This document shows positions 40,402 through 50,127 of a DNA stretch of 64,000 nucleotides, piece after piece. This DNA is from Burkholderiaceae bacterium. GTDB lineage: Bacteria > Pseudomonadota > Gammaproteobacteria > Burkholderiales > Burkholderiaceae. The translations under genes and the position numbers were made by a program. Under the pieces are notes generated by a model. It did not search any database and was not told the DNA's origin. It saw only the letters and a list, made by a program, of their open reading frames with translations. Each line of letters begins with the position of its first letter. Positions within the stretch are counted from its first letter, which is position 1. The DNA is taken from positions 1-64,000 of the forward strand of contig CANFOL010000002.1 in the NCBI GenBank assembly GCA_947448695.1, written 5' to 3'.

Positions 40402-42146
40402 CTATGCAATTAGTAGAACGGAAGAACCCAAGTTGCTCTGCAGAAGAATTAGTGGCTCACGGTATTCATCCCATCTTAGCAAAGCTATGGGTAAACCGTG
40501 GCATCCAATCGATTGAACAAACTAGTCTAGAGTTAAAACATTTAATTCCACCTCAAGCTCTCAAAAATAGTAGCGCAGTTGCTACTTATCTGGCTGATTC
40601 TTTAGTAAATCATAAAAATATACTGATCATTGCTGACTATGATTGTGATGGTGCTAACGCTTGTGCAGTTGGCCTTCTCGGACTAGAAGAGCTCGGCAAA
40701 TCCTATGGCACTAAAATTCACTTCTTAGTCCCAAATCGTTTTACGATGGGATATGGTTTAACACCTGAAGTCGTGGATCTTGCCGCGCAACAAACTCCTA
40801 AACCAGATATCCTCATTACCGTTGATAACGGTATCGCTAGTATGGCAGGTGTTGCGCGCGCAAATGAGTTAGGCATAGCGGTCATCGTGACAGACCACCA
40901 CTTACCTGCTGATGAACTTCCTGCAGCAAAATTTATTATCAATCCCAATCAAGCAGAATGCTCTTTCTCAAGTAAAGCGCTTGCGGGAGTTGGTGTCATT
41001 TTTTATATCCTTTTAGCCCTTCGATCGGAACTTCGCAGTCGTGGTGTGTTTGATTTAGAGACTCAACCTCGCTTGGAAACTTTATTAGACTTTGTTGCAC
41101 TAGGTACAGTCGCTGATGTGGCTAACCTCGATCGTAATAACCGGATTCTTGTTTCAGCAGGAATACGACGCATGCGAAATGGTCAAATGCATCCAGGTAT
41201 ACAAGCACTCTTTGAAGTGAGTGGTCGTGATTATCAAAAATCGAACACTTTTGACCTAGGATTTGGTCTAGGTCCAAGACTCAATGCTGCAGGCCGACTA
41301 GCTGATATGACTCTGGGTATTAAATGTTTAATTTCAAAGGATCTGTTTGAGGCTAGAAAATATGCCAAGGAATTAGATACGATGAACAGAGAGCGTCGCG
41401 AAATCGAGGGTTCGATGCAAGAAACTGCACTTATCAACTTAGCAGATATCTCAACCGCCAACACCTATAGTTTATGCATGTTTGATACCTCTTGGCACCA
41501 AGGAGTGATTGGTATATTAGCTTCTCGCCTGAAAGATAAATACCATCGTCCGGTGATCGTTTTTGCACCCGGTGAAGAAAAGTCCCCTTCTGGATCAATC
41601 GTGCTAAAAGGCTCTGGAAGATCGATTACAGGATTTCATTTACGCGATGCTATTGACTATATTTCGAAAAAAAATCCTGAGATGATTTTGAAATTTGGTG
41701 GTCATGCCATGGCCGCAGGTCTATCTATTGACGAACTACAACTTGAAGCATTTCAACTAGCTTTTGAGGAAATTGCCAAGGATTGGATCGATGAAGACAC
41801 TTTGCATCGAAAATTAGTGCATGATGGCGAACTTCCAAGTGAAATGATCAATGCTCAACTAGCTGAACAACTGTCGAATGAAATCTGGGGCCAAGGTTTT
41901 CCTGAACCTGTTTTTACGGGAAAGTTTAAAGTGATCAAACAATCTCTTCTGAAAGAAAAACATCTTAAACTTGAGTTGCAAGCTTTAGATGGCGAAATGA
42001 AGAAAAATATTTTAGGTATTTGGTTTGGGCATACTGAATTACTCCCCCCTCAAACCCATTTAGCATACCGCTTATTAGTCGATCATTACTTGGGGTACCC
42101 TCGCGCTCAAGTCCATATTGAGGCTGCTTTTAATGATCAAACTTAA
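40398..42146 (+). CDS. recJ: Single-stranded-DNA-specific exonuclease RecJ
   Basis: This 582-residue DHH-family nuclease digests single-stranded DNA 5'-3' in recombination and repair. Motifs are ADYDCDGANACAVG near 78-91, TVDNGIAS near 145, VTDHHLP near 165-171, and DFVALGTVADVANL; the DHHA1 domain has KFGGHAMAAGLSI. Length matches the E. coli enzyme (577). It is translationally coupled to the preceding gene. Confidence 0.96.
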   Translation: MTMQLVERKNPSCSAEELVAHGIHPILAKLWVNRGIQSIEQTSLELKHLIPPQALKNSSAVATYLADSLVNHKNILIIADYDCDGANACAVGLLGLEELGKSYGTKIHFLVPNRFTMGYGLTPEVVDLAAQQTPKPDILITVDNGIASMAGVARANELGIAVIVTDHHLPADELPAAKFIINPNQAECSFSSKALAGVGVIFYILLALRSELRSRGVFDLETQPRLETLLDFVALGTVADVANLDRNNRILVSAGIRRMRNGQMHPGIQALFEVSGRDYQKSNTFDLGFGLGPRLNAAGRLADMTLGIKCLISKDLFEARKYAKELDTMNRERREIEGSMQETALINLADISTANTYSLCMFDTSWHQGVIGILASRLKDKYHRPVIVFAPGEEKSPSGSIVLKGSGRSITGFHLRDAIDYISKKNPEMILKFGGHAMAAGLSIDELQLEAFQLAFEEIAKDWIDEDTLHRKLVHDGELPSEMINAQLAEQLSNEIWGQGFPEPVFTGKFKVIKQSLLKEKHLKLELQALDGEMKKNILGIWFGHTELLPPQTHLAYRLLVDHYLGYPRAQVHIEAAFNDQT

Positions 42147-42186
42147 AAAATGATTCAAATCGCTTACTAGGCTTTATAATGTCTCC

Positions 42187-43291
42187 ATGGAAGCTGAACG
42201 AATAAATACTTTACAAAATAATCTAACTCAACTACGCAATCGTGTTGAAGACCTTCGGGGGTATCTTTGACTACGACACCAAAAGTAGACGCCTCATTGA
42301 ACTGAACCTTCAATTAGAAGATTCTAAAATTTGGGATGATCCCAAACTTGCACAAGCTCTAGGCAAAGAGAAAAAAATGCTTGATGGCGTTGTGTCATCT
42401 ATCAAAAAACTAGATGACGACCTGACTGGCGCTCTTGAGCTGTTTGAGCTTGCAGCTAGCGAAAACGATGTTGAAATTTTTCAAGCTATCGAGGAAGATG
42501 AAAAAGGTATTGAAGTCATCGTTGCCGATCTTGAATTCCGTCGCATGTTCTCCCACCCCATGGACCCTTGTAATTGCTTTATTGATATCCAAGCCGGTGC
42601 CGGTGGAACTGAGGCCTGTGATTGGGCAAGTATTTTAATGCGTCAATATCTTCGCTATTGTGAACGTAAGGGCTTTAAAACTGAGATTTTAGAAGAATCT
42701 GATGGGGATGTGGCTGGTATCAAAAGCGCTTCTATCAAAATCGATGGTGAATATGCCTACGGATTTTTAAGAACCGAAACGGGCGTTCATCGTTTAGTTC
42801 GTAAATCCCCATTCGACTCGGCCAATGGTCGCCATACTTCTTTTGCGAGCATCTTTGTTTACCCAGAAGTGGATGACTCCATAGAAATCGATATCAACCC
42901 TGCAGATATTCGCACAGATACTTATCGTGCGTCAGGCGCTGGTGGTCAACACATTAATAAAACTGACTCAGCAGTTCGCTTAACCCATTTGCCCACTGGT
43001 ATCGTAGTTCAATGTCAAAGCGACCGAAGCCAACACCGCAATCGTGCAGAAGCCATGACGATGCTGAAATCGCGTCTTTATGAACACGAACTTCGTAAAC
43101 GTCAAGTCGAACAAGATAAATTAGAAGCTACTAAAACTGATGTGGGTTGGGGGCATCAAATTCGATCCTATGTTTTAGATCAAAGTAGGATCAAAGATCT
43201 TCGCACAAATGTAGAAATCTCCAATACACAAAAAGTACTCGATGGCGATCTAGACCCTTTTATTGAAGCAAGTCTCAAAATGAACGTATAA
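42187..43291 (+). CDS. prfB: Peptide chain release factor 2, programmed +1 frameshift
   Basis: RF2 ends translation at UGA and UAA. The first 27 codons (42187-42267, starting [12 protein letters not shown]) end at an in-frame TGA (42268-42270). Reading shifts +1 at CTT and resumes with GAC at 42269, giving a 367-residue protein (join 42187..42267, 42269..43291). The +1 part contains the GGQ motif ([18 protein letters not shown]) and [13 protein letters not shown] near the UGA-recognition SPF tripeptide. lysS follows 4 bases later, the usual order. Confidence 0.97.
42256..42271 (+). promoter_or_regulatory. prfB autoregulatory frameshift site
   Basis: The sequence CGGGGGTATCTTTGAC contains the Shine-Dalgarno-like GGGGG, the slippery CTT and the weak stop context TGAC, almost identical to the E. 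coli site (AGGGGGTATCTTTGAC). When RF2 is scarce, the ribosome pauses at TGA and slips to +1, so that RF2 controls its own amount. Confidence 0.95.
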
Positions 43292-43295
43292 ATCT

Positions 43296-44840
43296 ATGAC
43301 AGATCAACAAAACCCCAATCCAGAAGAAGTGCTCATTGATGAAAACCATATCATGGCTGAGCGCCGAGAAAAACTAGCTCATCTTCGTAAACAAGGTGTG
43401 GCTTTTCCGAACGACTTTGTGCCTACTCATTTAGCTGCTGACTTACATCAAAGCTATAACGAGTTATCTAAAGAAGAACTTGCCGAAAAAAATATCTCCG
43501 TCAAGATGGCTGGTCGGATGATGCTCAAACGCGTCATGGGTAAGGCAAGTTTTGCGACCGTCCAAGATCGCTCTGGACAAATTCAGTTCTATATCAATGA
43601 TCAAGAAACAGGAGCTGATGCTCACGGCGACTTTAAACATTGGGATATGGGCGATATTATTGCCGGCGAAGGTACCTTATTCAAAACCAACCGTGGTGAG
43701 CTTTCAGTCTCAGTCAAGAATTTACGCCTACTTACGAAATCCCTTCGCCCACTGCCTGATAAATTCCATGGCTTACATAGTCAAGAACTCAAATATCGCC
43801 AACGTTACGTTGATTTAATTGTTTCGCCAGAAACCCGCCAAACCTTCATTGAAAGAAGTAAAGCGATGTCTGCGATCCGCGAACACATGCAACAAGCTGG
43901 TTTTATGGAAGTTGAAACGCCAATGTTACATGTCATTCCTGGTGGCGCATCTGCTAAACCTTTCATTACTCATCACAACGCCTTAGATATGCAAATGTTC
44001 ATGCGTATCGCTCCTGAACTGTATCTCAAGCGATTAGTCGTGGGTGGTTTTGAACGTGTCTTTGAAATTAATCGAAACTTCAGAAATGAAGGTGTAAGTC
44101 CCCGCCATAATCCAGAATTTACGATGATGGAATTTTATGCAACCTACACGGACTATCAATGGCTCATGAACTTTACAGAAGATTTGATTCGACAAACTGT
44201 CATCAAAGCTCATGGGACAGCAAAACTGACGTATCAGGGTCGTGAATTAGATTTAGGCAAACCATTTGCGCGCCACACAATTACAGAAGCAATCCAACAA
44301 TATGGCCCACAATCTGGCAAGAACTATACGACAGAGCAATTAAATGATGTCGCATATATTCGCAATGAGCTTAAATTAGCCGGCGAACATATTGATGGCC
44401 CCGCTCTGAAAAATGCAGGTCTTGGGGCTCTTCAACTGGCTCTTTTTGAAGCTTGTGCGGAAGAACATCTGTGGGATCCTTCCTACATTATCGATTACCC
44501 AATCGAGGTCAGTCCTCTAGCTAGAGAGTCAGATACTCGTCCAGGAATTACGGAACGCTACGAGCTATTCATTACGGGTCGTGAAATCGCGAATGGTTTC
44601 TCAGAGCTGAACGATCCTGAAGATCAAGCCAATCGATTCCAGCAACAGGTTCAACAAAAAGATGCTGGCGATGAAGAAGCAATGTTCTTCGACCATGACT
44701 TTATTCGTGCGCTAGAATATGGTTTGCCACCCACTGGTGGTTGTGGGATTGGCATTGATCGCCTCATGATGCTCATTACAGATTCTCCGAACATTCGAGA
44801 CGTTATTCTATTCCCCCATCTGAGGCGTGAAGAAAATTAA
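43296..44840 (+). CDS. lysS: Lysyl-tRNA synthetase, class II
   Basis: This 514-residue synthetase charges tRNA-Lys. The N-terminal OB-fold (about 65-160) binds the anticodon. The class II core has motif 2, [20 protein letters not shown], near 267-286, and motif 3, [14 protein letters not shown], near 487-500. The N-terminal lead ([20 protein letters not shown]) is normal for the family. It is coupled to prfB by a 4-base gap. Confidence 0.97.
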   Translation: MTDQQNPNPEEVLIDENHIMAERREKLAHLRKQGVAFPNDFVPTHLAADLHQSYNELSKEELAEKNISVKMAGRMMLKRVMGKASFATVQDRSGQIQFYINDQETGADAHGDFKHWDMGDIIAGEGTLFKTNRGELSVSVKNLRLLTKSLRPLPDKFHGLHSQELKYRQRYVDLIVSPETRQTFIERSKAMSAIREHMQQAGFMEVETPMLHVIPGGASAKPFITHHNALDMQMFMRIAPELYLKRLVVGGFERVFEINRNFRNEGVSPRHNPEFTMMEFYATYTDYQWLMNFTEDLIRQTVIKAHGTAKLTYQGRELDLGKPFARHTITEAIQQYGPQSGKNYTTEQLNDVAYIRNELKLAGEHIDGPALKNAGLGALQLALFEACAEEHLWDPSYIIDYPIEVSPLARESDTRPGITERYELFITGREIANGFSELNDPEDQANRFQQQVQQKDAGDEEAMFFDHDFIRALEYGLPPTGGCGIGIDRLMMLITDSPNIRDVILFPHLRREEN

Positions 44841-44853
44841 ATAGGATGAGGCA

Positions 44854-45660
44854 ATGAACATCAAGTTACAGTTATTCGTCTATATATTTTTAACTGTACC
44901 TTTATTTCACCATGCAAGTGCCAATCCGCTCGCTAATCCTGCGATTAAGTCCCCAGATCTTGTAGGTTCATATCGTCAAAACTGTAGTCATTGTCATTCT
45001 GGTAGCGCACCAAGTGCACCACTCATCGGCGATTCTGCTGCTTGGTCTTTAAGACTTTCAGGTGGCTTTAATCAACTCTATCATTCCGCAATTCATGGTA
45101 TTCCCAATACTGCAATGTTAGCTAAGGGAGGTCATGCTGAACTAAGCGATGATCAGATCAAGATTTTGGTTGACTACATGTTGTTACAAAGTAAGGTTTC
45201 TGCAAAAACGATCTCTCAAGCTATGAAGTACGATGCTTTTAATATTTCTGATCGAGAATTTATTCTTTTAGATATCAACAAAAATGCTCTTTTAGAAAAA
45301 AATGAACTTCAACAAGAAATTGCTTTTTTAAATGGTCTCACGGAATTTGATAGTAACCGAGATGGCAAGTTATCCCCCATAGAATTTATAGCGCTTAGAT
45401 CCTCTCTCGAGACCAAAAGACAATCTAGTAATGTGTCAGATGATGAAATAACCAATCAAGTAAATCTCGCTTTATCAAAGCTCCAAGGTATGCCTCACAG
45501 CGGGATTAGGGTAAATACTAAAAATGGTGTTCTGACCATTGCTGGTGTTATCGGCAGCAACCAACTCATTACGAATATCCAGCAATCGATTCGCTGGATA
45601 CCAGGAATCAAGTCATTTGACAATAGATTAATGACTTCAGAAATGTTAGCATTTGACTAG
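44854..45660 (+). CDS. Periplasmic cytochrome c / EF-hand-like / BON domain fusion
   Basis: This 268-residue exported protein has a signal peptide at about 1-23, then a small c5-type cytochrome domain (residues about 32-112) with the haem site CSHCH at 44-48 and a likely axial Met at 86 (PNTAMLAKGGH). Two EF-hand-like loops follow: DINKNALLEKNEL at 138-150, imperfect, and DSNRDGKLSPIEF at 164-176, canonical. A BON domain closes the protein (about 194-257, RVNTKNGVLTIAGV). It lies 44 bases before a Tat-exported amidohydrolase. Role unknown: a calcium-tuned redox partner that docks at the envelope is one reading. Confidence 0.8.
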   Translation: MNIKLQLFVYIFLTVPLFHHASANPLANPAIKSPDLVGSYRQNCSHCHSGSAPSAPLIGDSAAWSLRLSGGFNQLYHSAIHGIPNTAMLAKGGHAELSDDQIKILVDYMLLQSKVSAKTISQAMKYDAFNISDREFILLDINKNALLEKNELQQEIAFLNGLTEFDSNRDGKLSPIEFIALRSSLETKRQSSNVSDDEITNQVNLALSKLQGMPHSGIRVNTKNGVLTIAGVIGSNQLITNIQQSIRWIPGIKSFDNRLMTSEMLAFD

Positions 45661-45704
45661 CAATTAAAAAATAAAAGTTTTACCCCCCCAATGAAGGAGA
45701 CAAA

Positions 45705-47216
45705 ATGAGCATGTTAAGTCCAGAAGAGTTGGCGACTTTGTTACCAGCTGAATCCAGCATTTTTCCGGCCCCAATTCCCGTTCAGTGCGTATCGAGCGAT
45801 GAATTTATGCCACAAAAGCAAACACCAAAACAAAAAGAATATGAAGCGCGTGTTAAATCCATCGGTGCTGAATTAGCCAAACATCAAGGCGTATCACGCC
45901 GTAAGTTCTTTAAATCTGCTTCTGGTATGGCAGCTGCATTTATAGCGATGAATCAAACGTATGGTCCGATGTTTGGCGTGAGTGAAGCTGAAGCTGCCAC
46001 TCCTGAAATGGCGAATGAACGTGCCGCAGCATTGTCCGGTCAATTCATTATGGATATGCATACGCACTTCTTAAGAGATGACACCAGAATCCAATCCTTC
46101 CTTCAACAACGCTTAGCTGTCGGTAAAGCTGGTTGGAATCCTGCTCTAGTCGATAAACCACAAACCATTGATGACCTGAAGTTTGCTAATTACATCAAAG
46201 AAATGTTTTTAGATAGCGACACCAAGGTGGTCTGTATTAGTGGTGCCCCTTCTGAAATTAAAGCAGATTGGTTCTTAACCAATGATATGAAGTACAACAG
46301 TCGCGCAACGATTAATAAAATTGCTGGTACAAAACGCGCGTTTTCACATGCCATCTTCACTCCTGGCTATGATGGTTGGATGGAAGAAATCGATCGAGCG
46401 ATCGAGGTACTCAAACCAGACTCATTCAAGGGCTATACGATTGGAGATAACACCCATAAAGATATGTCTAAGCACCCCTGGAGACTAGATGATGAAAAAT
46501 TAGTCTACTCGGCTTACGCCAAATTCCAAAAAGCCGGTCTCAAAAATGTTTGTGTTCATAAGGGTTTGTTCCCTCCTTCTGTTGAGCAACGATTCCCACA
46601 CCTGTTAAATCACTGTAATGTGAGTGACGTTGCTAAAGCAGCAAAAGATTGGCCAAATCTAAACTTTATTATTTACCATGGTGGCTATCGTTATGCAGGC
46701 GGTGGACGCGCTGAAGATGCATGGGCACAATTCGAAAAAACAGGCCGTATTGATTGGGTAACCGATCTGGCTGAAATTCCAGCAAAGTATGGTGTAAAAA
46801 ACGTCTATGCTGACGTTGGTCAGTTATTTGCCCAAACAACCATTGTGGATCCAAGACTTACTGCAGTCATGATGGGACAGCTCATTAAAGGTCTTGGTGC
46901 TTCTAATGTGGTGTGGGGAACTGATGCGATTTGGACTGGCGCTCCACAATGGCAAATTGAAGCCTTTAGACGTTTAGAAATCCCAGAAGAAATTCAGAAA
47001 CGCTATGGCTATGCTCCTCTAGGTGCAGCAAATGGTGCTGTGAAGAACGCAATCTTTGGGGAAAACAATGCGCGTTTGTACAACTTCACGGCTCAACAGC
47101 GTGCTGCACTCAGTGACGACAAGATTGTTGCTGCGAAGTATGTGTATGACCGTGAAGGTGATGGCCGAACCAATATGACGTATGGTTATGTCAACAAAGG
47201 TGTTTCGCAATCTTAA
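45705..47216 (+). CDS. Tat-exported amidohydrolase family protein
   Basis: This 503-residue protein has a twin-arginine motif, SRRKFFK, at 64-70, followed by a hydrophobic stretch (SASGMAAAFIAM) and a likely cleavage after SEAEA near 97. A strong AAGGAG before the ATG at 45705 supports this start, so the Tat signal has an unusually long 60-residue lead. The mature part is an Amidohydrolase_2 barrel with FIMDMHTHFLRDD (HxH metal site), VCVHKG, IIYHGGYR and VVWGTDAIW. It probably works folded in the periplasm with a bound metal. It follows the cytochrome/BON gene and may be its enzymatic partner. The substrate is unknown. Confidence 0.88.
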   Translation: MSMLSPEELATLLPAESSIFPAPIPVQCVSSDEFMPQKQTPKQKEYEARVKSIGAELAKHQGVSRRKFFKSASGMAAAFIAMNQTYGPMFGVSEAEAATPEMANERAAALSGQFIMDMHTHFLRDDTRIQSFLQQRLAVGKAGWNPALVDKPQTIDDLKFANYIKEMFLDSDTKVVCISGAPSEIKADWFLTNDMKYNSRATINKIAGTKRAFSHAIFTPGYDGWMEEIDRAIEVLKPDSFKGYTIGDNTHKDMSKHPWRLDDEKLVYSAYAKFQKAGLKNVCVHKGLFPPSVEQRFPHLLNHCNVSDVAKAAKDWPNLNFIIYHGGYRYAGGGRAEDAWAQFEKTGRIDWVTDLAEIPAKYGVKNVYADVGQLFAQTTIVDPRLTAVMMGQLIKGLGASNVVWGTDAIWTGAPQWQIEAFRRLEIPEEIQKRYGYAPLGAANGAVKNAIFGENNARLYNFTAQQRAALSDDKIVAAKYVYDREGDGRTNMTYGYVNKGVSQS

Positions 47217-47235
47217 TCGATCGGATCATCTAAAG

Positions 47236-47267
47236 AAAAAACAGGTTCTTTTGAGAACCTGTTTTTT
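47236..47267. terminator. Bidirectional intrinsic terminator
   Basis: A perfect stem AACAGGTTCT/AGAACCTGTT with a TTTG loop (47250-47253) is extended by an A-run on one side and a T-run on the other, giving up to 14 paired bases. It lies between the converging amidohydrolase and esterase genes and reads as a good terminator in both directions. Confidence 0.92.
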
Positions 47268-48217
47268 TATTGACTGAATTGACTAGCAATAAACTCTTTA
47301 ACAGTTTTTCTGGCGATGTCGGTCTGCAAGCCTTCCTTAGCAACCCATTCATGGTCACTGTCAGGGAAGATTTTTAACTGAATATTACCACCAGCGGCGC
47401 GGTAACTGTTTACAAATTTCTCCTGAATCTCTGGCAAGACATTATCGTCATTGGCACCGACAATGATGAACATCGGTGGTTTTGTAATTGATTCTTTTCG
47501 ATCCAAAATGAATTGTGGATTCGCTAAATAAATCGTCGGCCAAGGTTTGAAATACGTGTAGTGATTATTGATCATCCTGTCACGTTTTAAGTTTACAGCA
47601 TTTTGATATCTGGCTAAGGGATCACTGATCGGTGAGCGTGCTGCAATATATTTCACACGTGCATCCAGTTGCGGAGCTTCTACAAATGGTATTGCTGCAT
47701 ATTCAGGGTCAAATGGTTTCATACCAATCAGTTCAGCCACATGTCCACCAGTTGAACTTCCATAAACACCTAAGGTACTAGCATCACCCTGCCATTTTTT
47801 TGCATTCCATTTGAGCCAGCGTATCGCATAGTGAGCATCTTGTAAATTAGCTGGATAAGCAGACTCTGACGCTACTGTCATATCTACGGCAACTACTAAT
47901 AAACCACTTTTAGCTAAAGCCATATCCATCGGTTGTTCTGCTTTACGATCCTTGTTATTCCAAGCACCACCATGAAAATCAATCACCACTGGGAATGGAC
48001 CAGTACCTTGTGGCTCATACACCCTTGCCATGAGTTCACGACCGGCACTATTTTTGCGATAAGGGACTTCAGATACCTTGACTTCAAATGCCGCATTGGG
48101 ATTGTATTTCGTTCCACCTGAAGTATTGGATTGCGCAAATAGCATTTGGCAAAACAACATACAAATTACCAATAGGCTGAATAAAACGTATTGCTTACGT
48201 TGTGATTGAGTATTCAT
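47267..48217 (-). CDS. Exported alpha/beta hydrolase (esterase)
   Basis: This 316-residue hydrolase has a signal peptide at about 1-29 (ending MLFAQ). The oxyanion-hole motif HGGAW lies near 80-84, and the nucleophile elbow GVYGSSTGGH near 149-158, with the catalytic Ser in GSSTG. An Asp in GANDDNVLP and a His in DSDHEW complete a typical triad. It resembles the BD-FAE and carboxylesterase group. It lies downstream of a Bug receptor on the same strand, 44 bases away, and may release a carboxylate that the receptor captures. Confidence 0.87.
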   Translation of the reverse strand: MNTQSQRKQYVLFSLLVICMLFCQMLFAQSNTSGGTKYNPNAAFEVKVSEVPYRKNSAGRELMARVYEPQGTGPFPVVIDFHGGAWNNKDRKAEQPMDMALAKSGLLVVAVDMTVASESAYPANLQDAHYAIRWLKWNAKKWQGDASTLGVYGSSTGGHVAELIGMKPFDPEYAAIPFVEAPQLDARVKYIAARSPISDPLARYQNAVNLKRDRMINNHYTYFKPWPTIYLANPQFILDRKESITKPPMFIIVGANDDNVLPEIQEKFVNSYRAAGGNIQLKIFPDSDHEWVAKEGLQTDIARKTVKEFIASQFSQ

Positions 48218-48261
48218 TTTTATGTTACCCAGTTGTTATGTCGATGAACACAGTCAAGTGA

Positions 48262-49242
48262 TTACTCGACCTTCGCTCCAGAACTAATCACAACGGCTGC
48301 CCACTTCTTCACTTCACTTTGTAAAAAAGTACCAAATTGAGCTGATGTATTTTTCGTGGACTCCATCCCTTGCAATACAAATTTTTCTTTCGCTTCTGGA
48401 GTTTCCATCGCACGATTGATTGCCGCATTCATTTGCTCAACTAAGGCTGGTGGCGTTCCTACTGGAATAAAAAAACCTACCCAAGTGAAGTCATCAAAGT
48501 CTTTATAACCAAATTCCGTCACAGATGGGACATCCGGCAATAATGTGGAACGTTTTGCACTCGTAACAGCGATTGCTCTCACATTACCTGCTTTTATTTG
48601 TTGCACAGCTGGTGGCATAGAAGTGGAAGATATTTGTGTGTGACCTGCAACTGCAGCTCCTACGGCTTGAGCTGGTTGATAAGGTACATGAGTAATATCT
48701 ACCTTAGCCGCTGTTTTTAAGCGCTCCATCGATAAATGGGTAGTGGTACCAATTCCAGAAGACGCATAACTCAATGGCTCTTTTTTGGCTAACTCAATTA
48801 ACTCTTTTAAATCTTTTGCTGGAACCTTCGGGTTAACCGTAATAATGTTTGGTGTACGAGGCCCTAGTGCTAAAGGAACAAAATCTTTAATGGCATCATA
48901 GCCAGCATTTGGATATAGGGAAGGATTTACTGCGTAAGCAACACTATGGACCAAAATCGAATACCCATCCGCAGGCGCTCTTTTAACATATTGTGTCGCA
49001 ATATTACCCCCAGCACCTGGCTTATTCTCCACTACAAAGTTACCACCCGTTGTCTTCGCTAGTTCCTGACCAACAATACGGGCAATGACATCCGTAAAGG
49101 CACCAGGAGCAAAGGCGACATAAATAGTGACGTTTTTGGCTTTAGGCCAATCTGTTTGAGCTAAAGCTAAATTAGAAAATATAGTGGAAAACGTGAGTAT
49201 TGCAATGGACGCCTTGAAAAACTGACGGCAAAATTGAAGCAT
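48262..49242 (-). CDS. Bug family (TctC-like) periplasmic solute-binding protein
   Basis: This 326-residue receptor has a signal peptide at about 1-28 (NLALAQ) and the family segments KNVTIYVAFAPGAFTDVIAR, KPGAGGNIATQYVKRA and HVPYQPAQAVGAAVAGHTQI. The usual PGGxxD loop is altered to APGAFTD, and the PYKG loop to PYQP, so ligand contacts may differ from those of the other three Bug proteins here. It is cotranscribed with the esterase gene. Confidence 0.89.
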   Translation of the reverse strand: MLQFCRQFFKASIAILTFSTIFSNLALAQTDWPKAKNVTIYVAFAPGAFTDVIARIVGQELAKTTGGNFVVENKPGAGGNIATQYVKRAPADGYSILVHSVAYAVNPSLYPNAGYDAIKDFVPLALGPRTPNIITVNPKVPAKDLKELIELAKKEPLSYASSGIGTTTHLSMERLKTAAKVDITHVPYQPAQAVGAAVAGHTQISSTSMPPAVQQIKAGNVRAIAVTSAKRSTLLPDVPSVTEFGYKDFDDFTWVGFFIPVGTPPALVEQMNAAINRAMETPEAKEKFVLQGMESTKNTSAQFGTFLQSEVKKWAAVVISSGAKVE

Positions 49243-49382
49243 TTTATGACTCCTATTATTGATATCGTTTCATTCTAATACAGTATGGGCCTTAATTACA
49301 TAGTTTTGGAAACGCAACCCTATTTCAACCTCATAAATAATTTCATGGAGTGGAGTTGCTTTATCACTTGTTCTTACTGTAC

Positions 49383-49428
49383 TTGACTAATTACAGTTAA
49401 AAAGTTAAACTAGTCATCTAACTAGTCA
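49383..49428 (+). promoter_or_regulatory. Promoter and repeat operator of the Phd/VapC pair
   Basis: TTGACT at 49383-49388, a 17-base gap and TAAACT at 49406-49411 make a usable promoter. Two copies of AACTAGTCA (49408-49416 and 49420-49428), each with an ACTAGT palindrome, overlap and follow the -10. TGACTA at 49384-49389 is their inverted partner. Phd-type antitoxins repress at such repeats. Confidence 0.5.
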
Positions 49429-49443
49429 CTTTGGGAGATTCAA

Positions 49444-49698
49444 ATGCAAATTTGGCCTGTGCAAGAAGCAAAAGCTCGCTTTAGCGAATTCCTAAACTCA
49501 TGCCTGAATGATGGGCCACAAATAGTTACCAAAAGAGGCCTGCAGACTGCCATTCTCATTCCGATCTCAGAATGGGAAAGACTGAACCAAACCGCAAAAC
49601 CAGATCTTAAAACCCTCCTTTTAATGAACTTAGAAGTTCATGATCTAGATTTGCCGAAAAGAGAACATTTAAAATTAAGAAAGACTATTTCACTTTAA
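49444..49698 (+). CDS. Phd/YefM family antitoxin
   Basis: This 84-residue antitoxin has the Phd/YefM N-terminal domain: WPVQEAKARFSEFLNSCL, then GPQIVTKRGLQTAILIPISEWERL. This part binds DNA and dimerises; the C-terminal residues about 60-84, predicted to be extended, would wrap around the toxin. A GGGAG ribosome site precedes the ATG. The toxin gene follows after one base. Confidence 0.9.
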   Translation: MQIWPVQEAKARFSEFLNSCLNDGPQIVTKRGLQTAILIPISEWERLNQTAKPDLKTLLLMNLEVHDLDLPKREHLKLRKTISL

Positions 49699-49699
49699 A

Positions 49700-50116
49700 A
49701 TGTTTCTTCTTGACACAAATATAGTTTCTGAATTAAGAAAATCAAAACCGCATGGTGGTGTCTTATCATGGATGAGATCAATTCCTAACGAGTCTTTATA
49801 TATTTCCGCTATAACTATTGGCGAAATTCAGACTGGTATTGAAATAACTAAAGAGCAAGACCCTCTCAAGGCAGCTATTCTTGAATCTTGGTTAAATTTA
49901 ATTGCGGAAAACTACAAAGTCTTACCAATGGATAGCAAAATTTTCCGGATTTGGGCAAAGCTGATGCACAGACAAACCAATACTGTTGTTCAAGATGCCA
50001 TGATTGCTGCAACTGCACTAGAACATAAGCTCACTGTGGTTACACGAAATGAAAAAGATTTCAAAAGATTTAAACTATCGATTCTTAATCCTTTTAAATC
50101 AGAATCTACTTTGTAG
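49700..50116 (+). CDS. PIN-domain toxin (VapC/FitB type)
   Basis: This 138-residue protein has a PIN ribonuclease fold. The acidic residues are in place: Asp5 in FLLDTNIVSELRK, the Glu in ISAITIGEIQTGIE near 43, and the Asp residues in VVQDAMIAATALEH near 98 and VVTRNEKDF near 116. The SELRK and GEIQTGIE details are those of the FitB/StbB branch of VapC. These toxins cut specific RNAs and are blocked by the antitoxin encoded just upstream. Confidence 0.92.
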   Translation: MFLLDTNIVSELRKSKPHGGVLSWMRSIPNESLYISAITIGEIQTGIEITKEQDPLKAAILESWLNLIAENYKVLPMDSKIFRIWAKLMHRQTNTVVQDAMIAATALEHKLTVVTRNEKDFKRFKLSILNPFKSESTL

Positions 50117-50127
50117 TTAAAGTTGTC

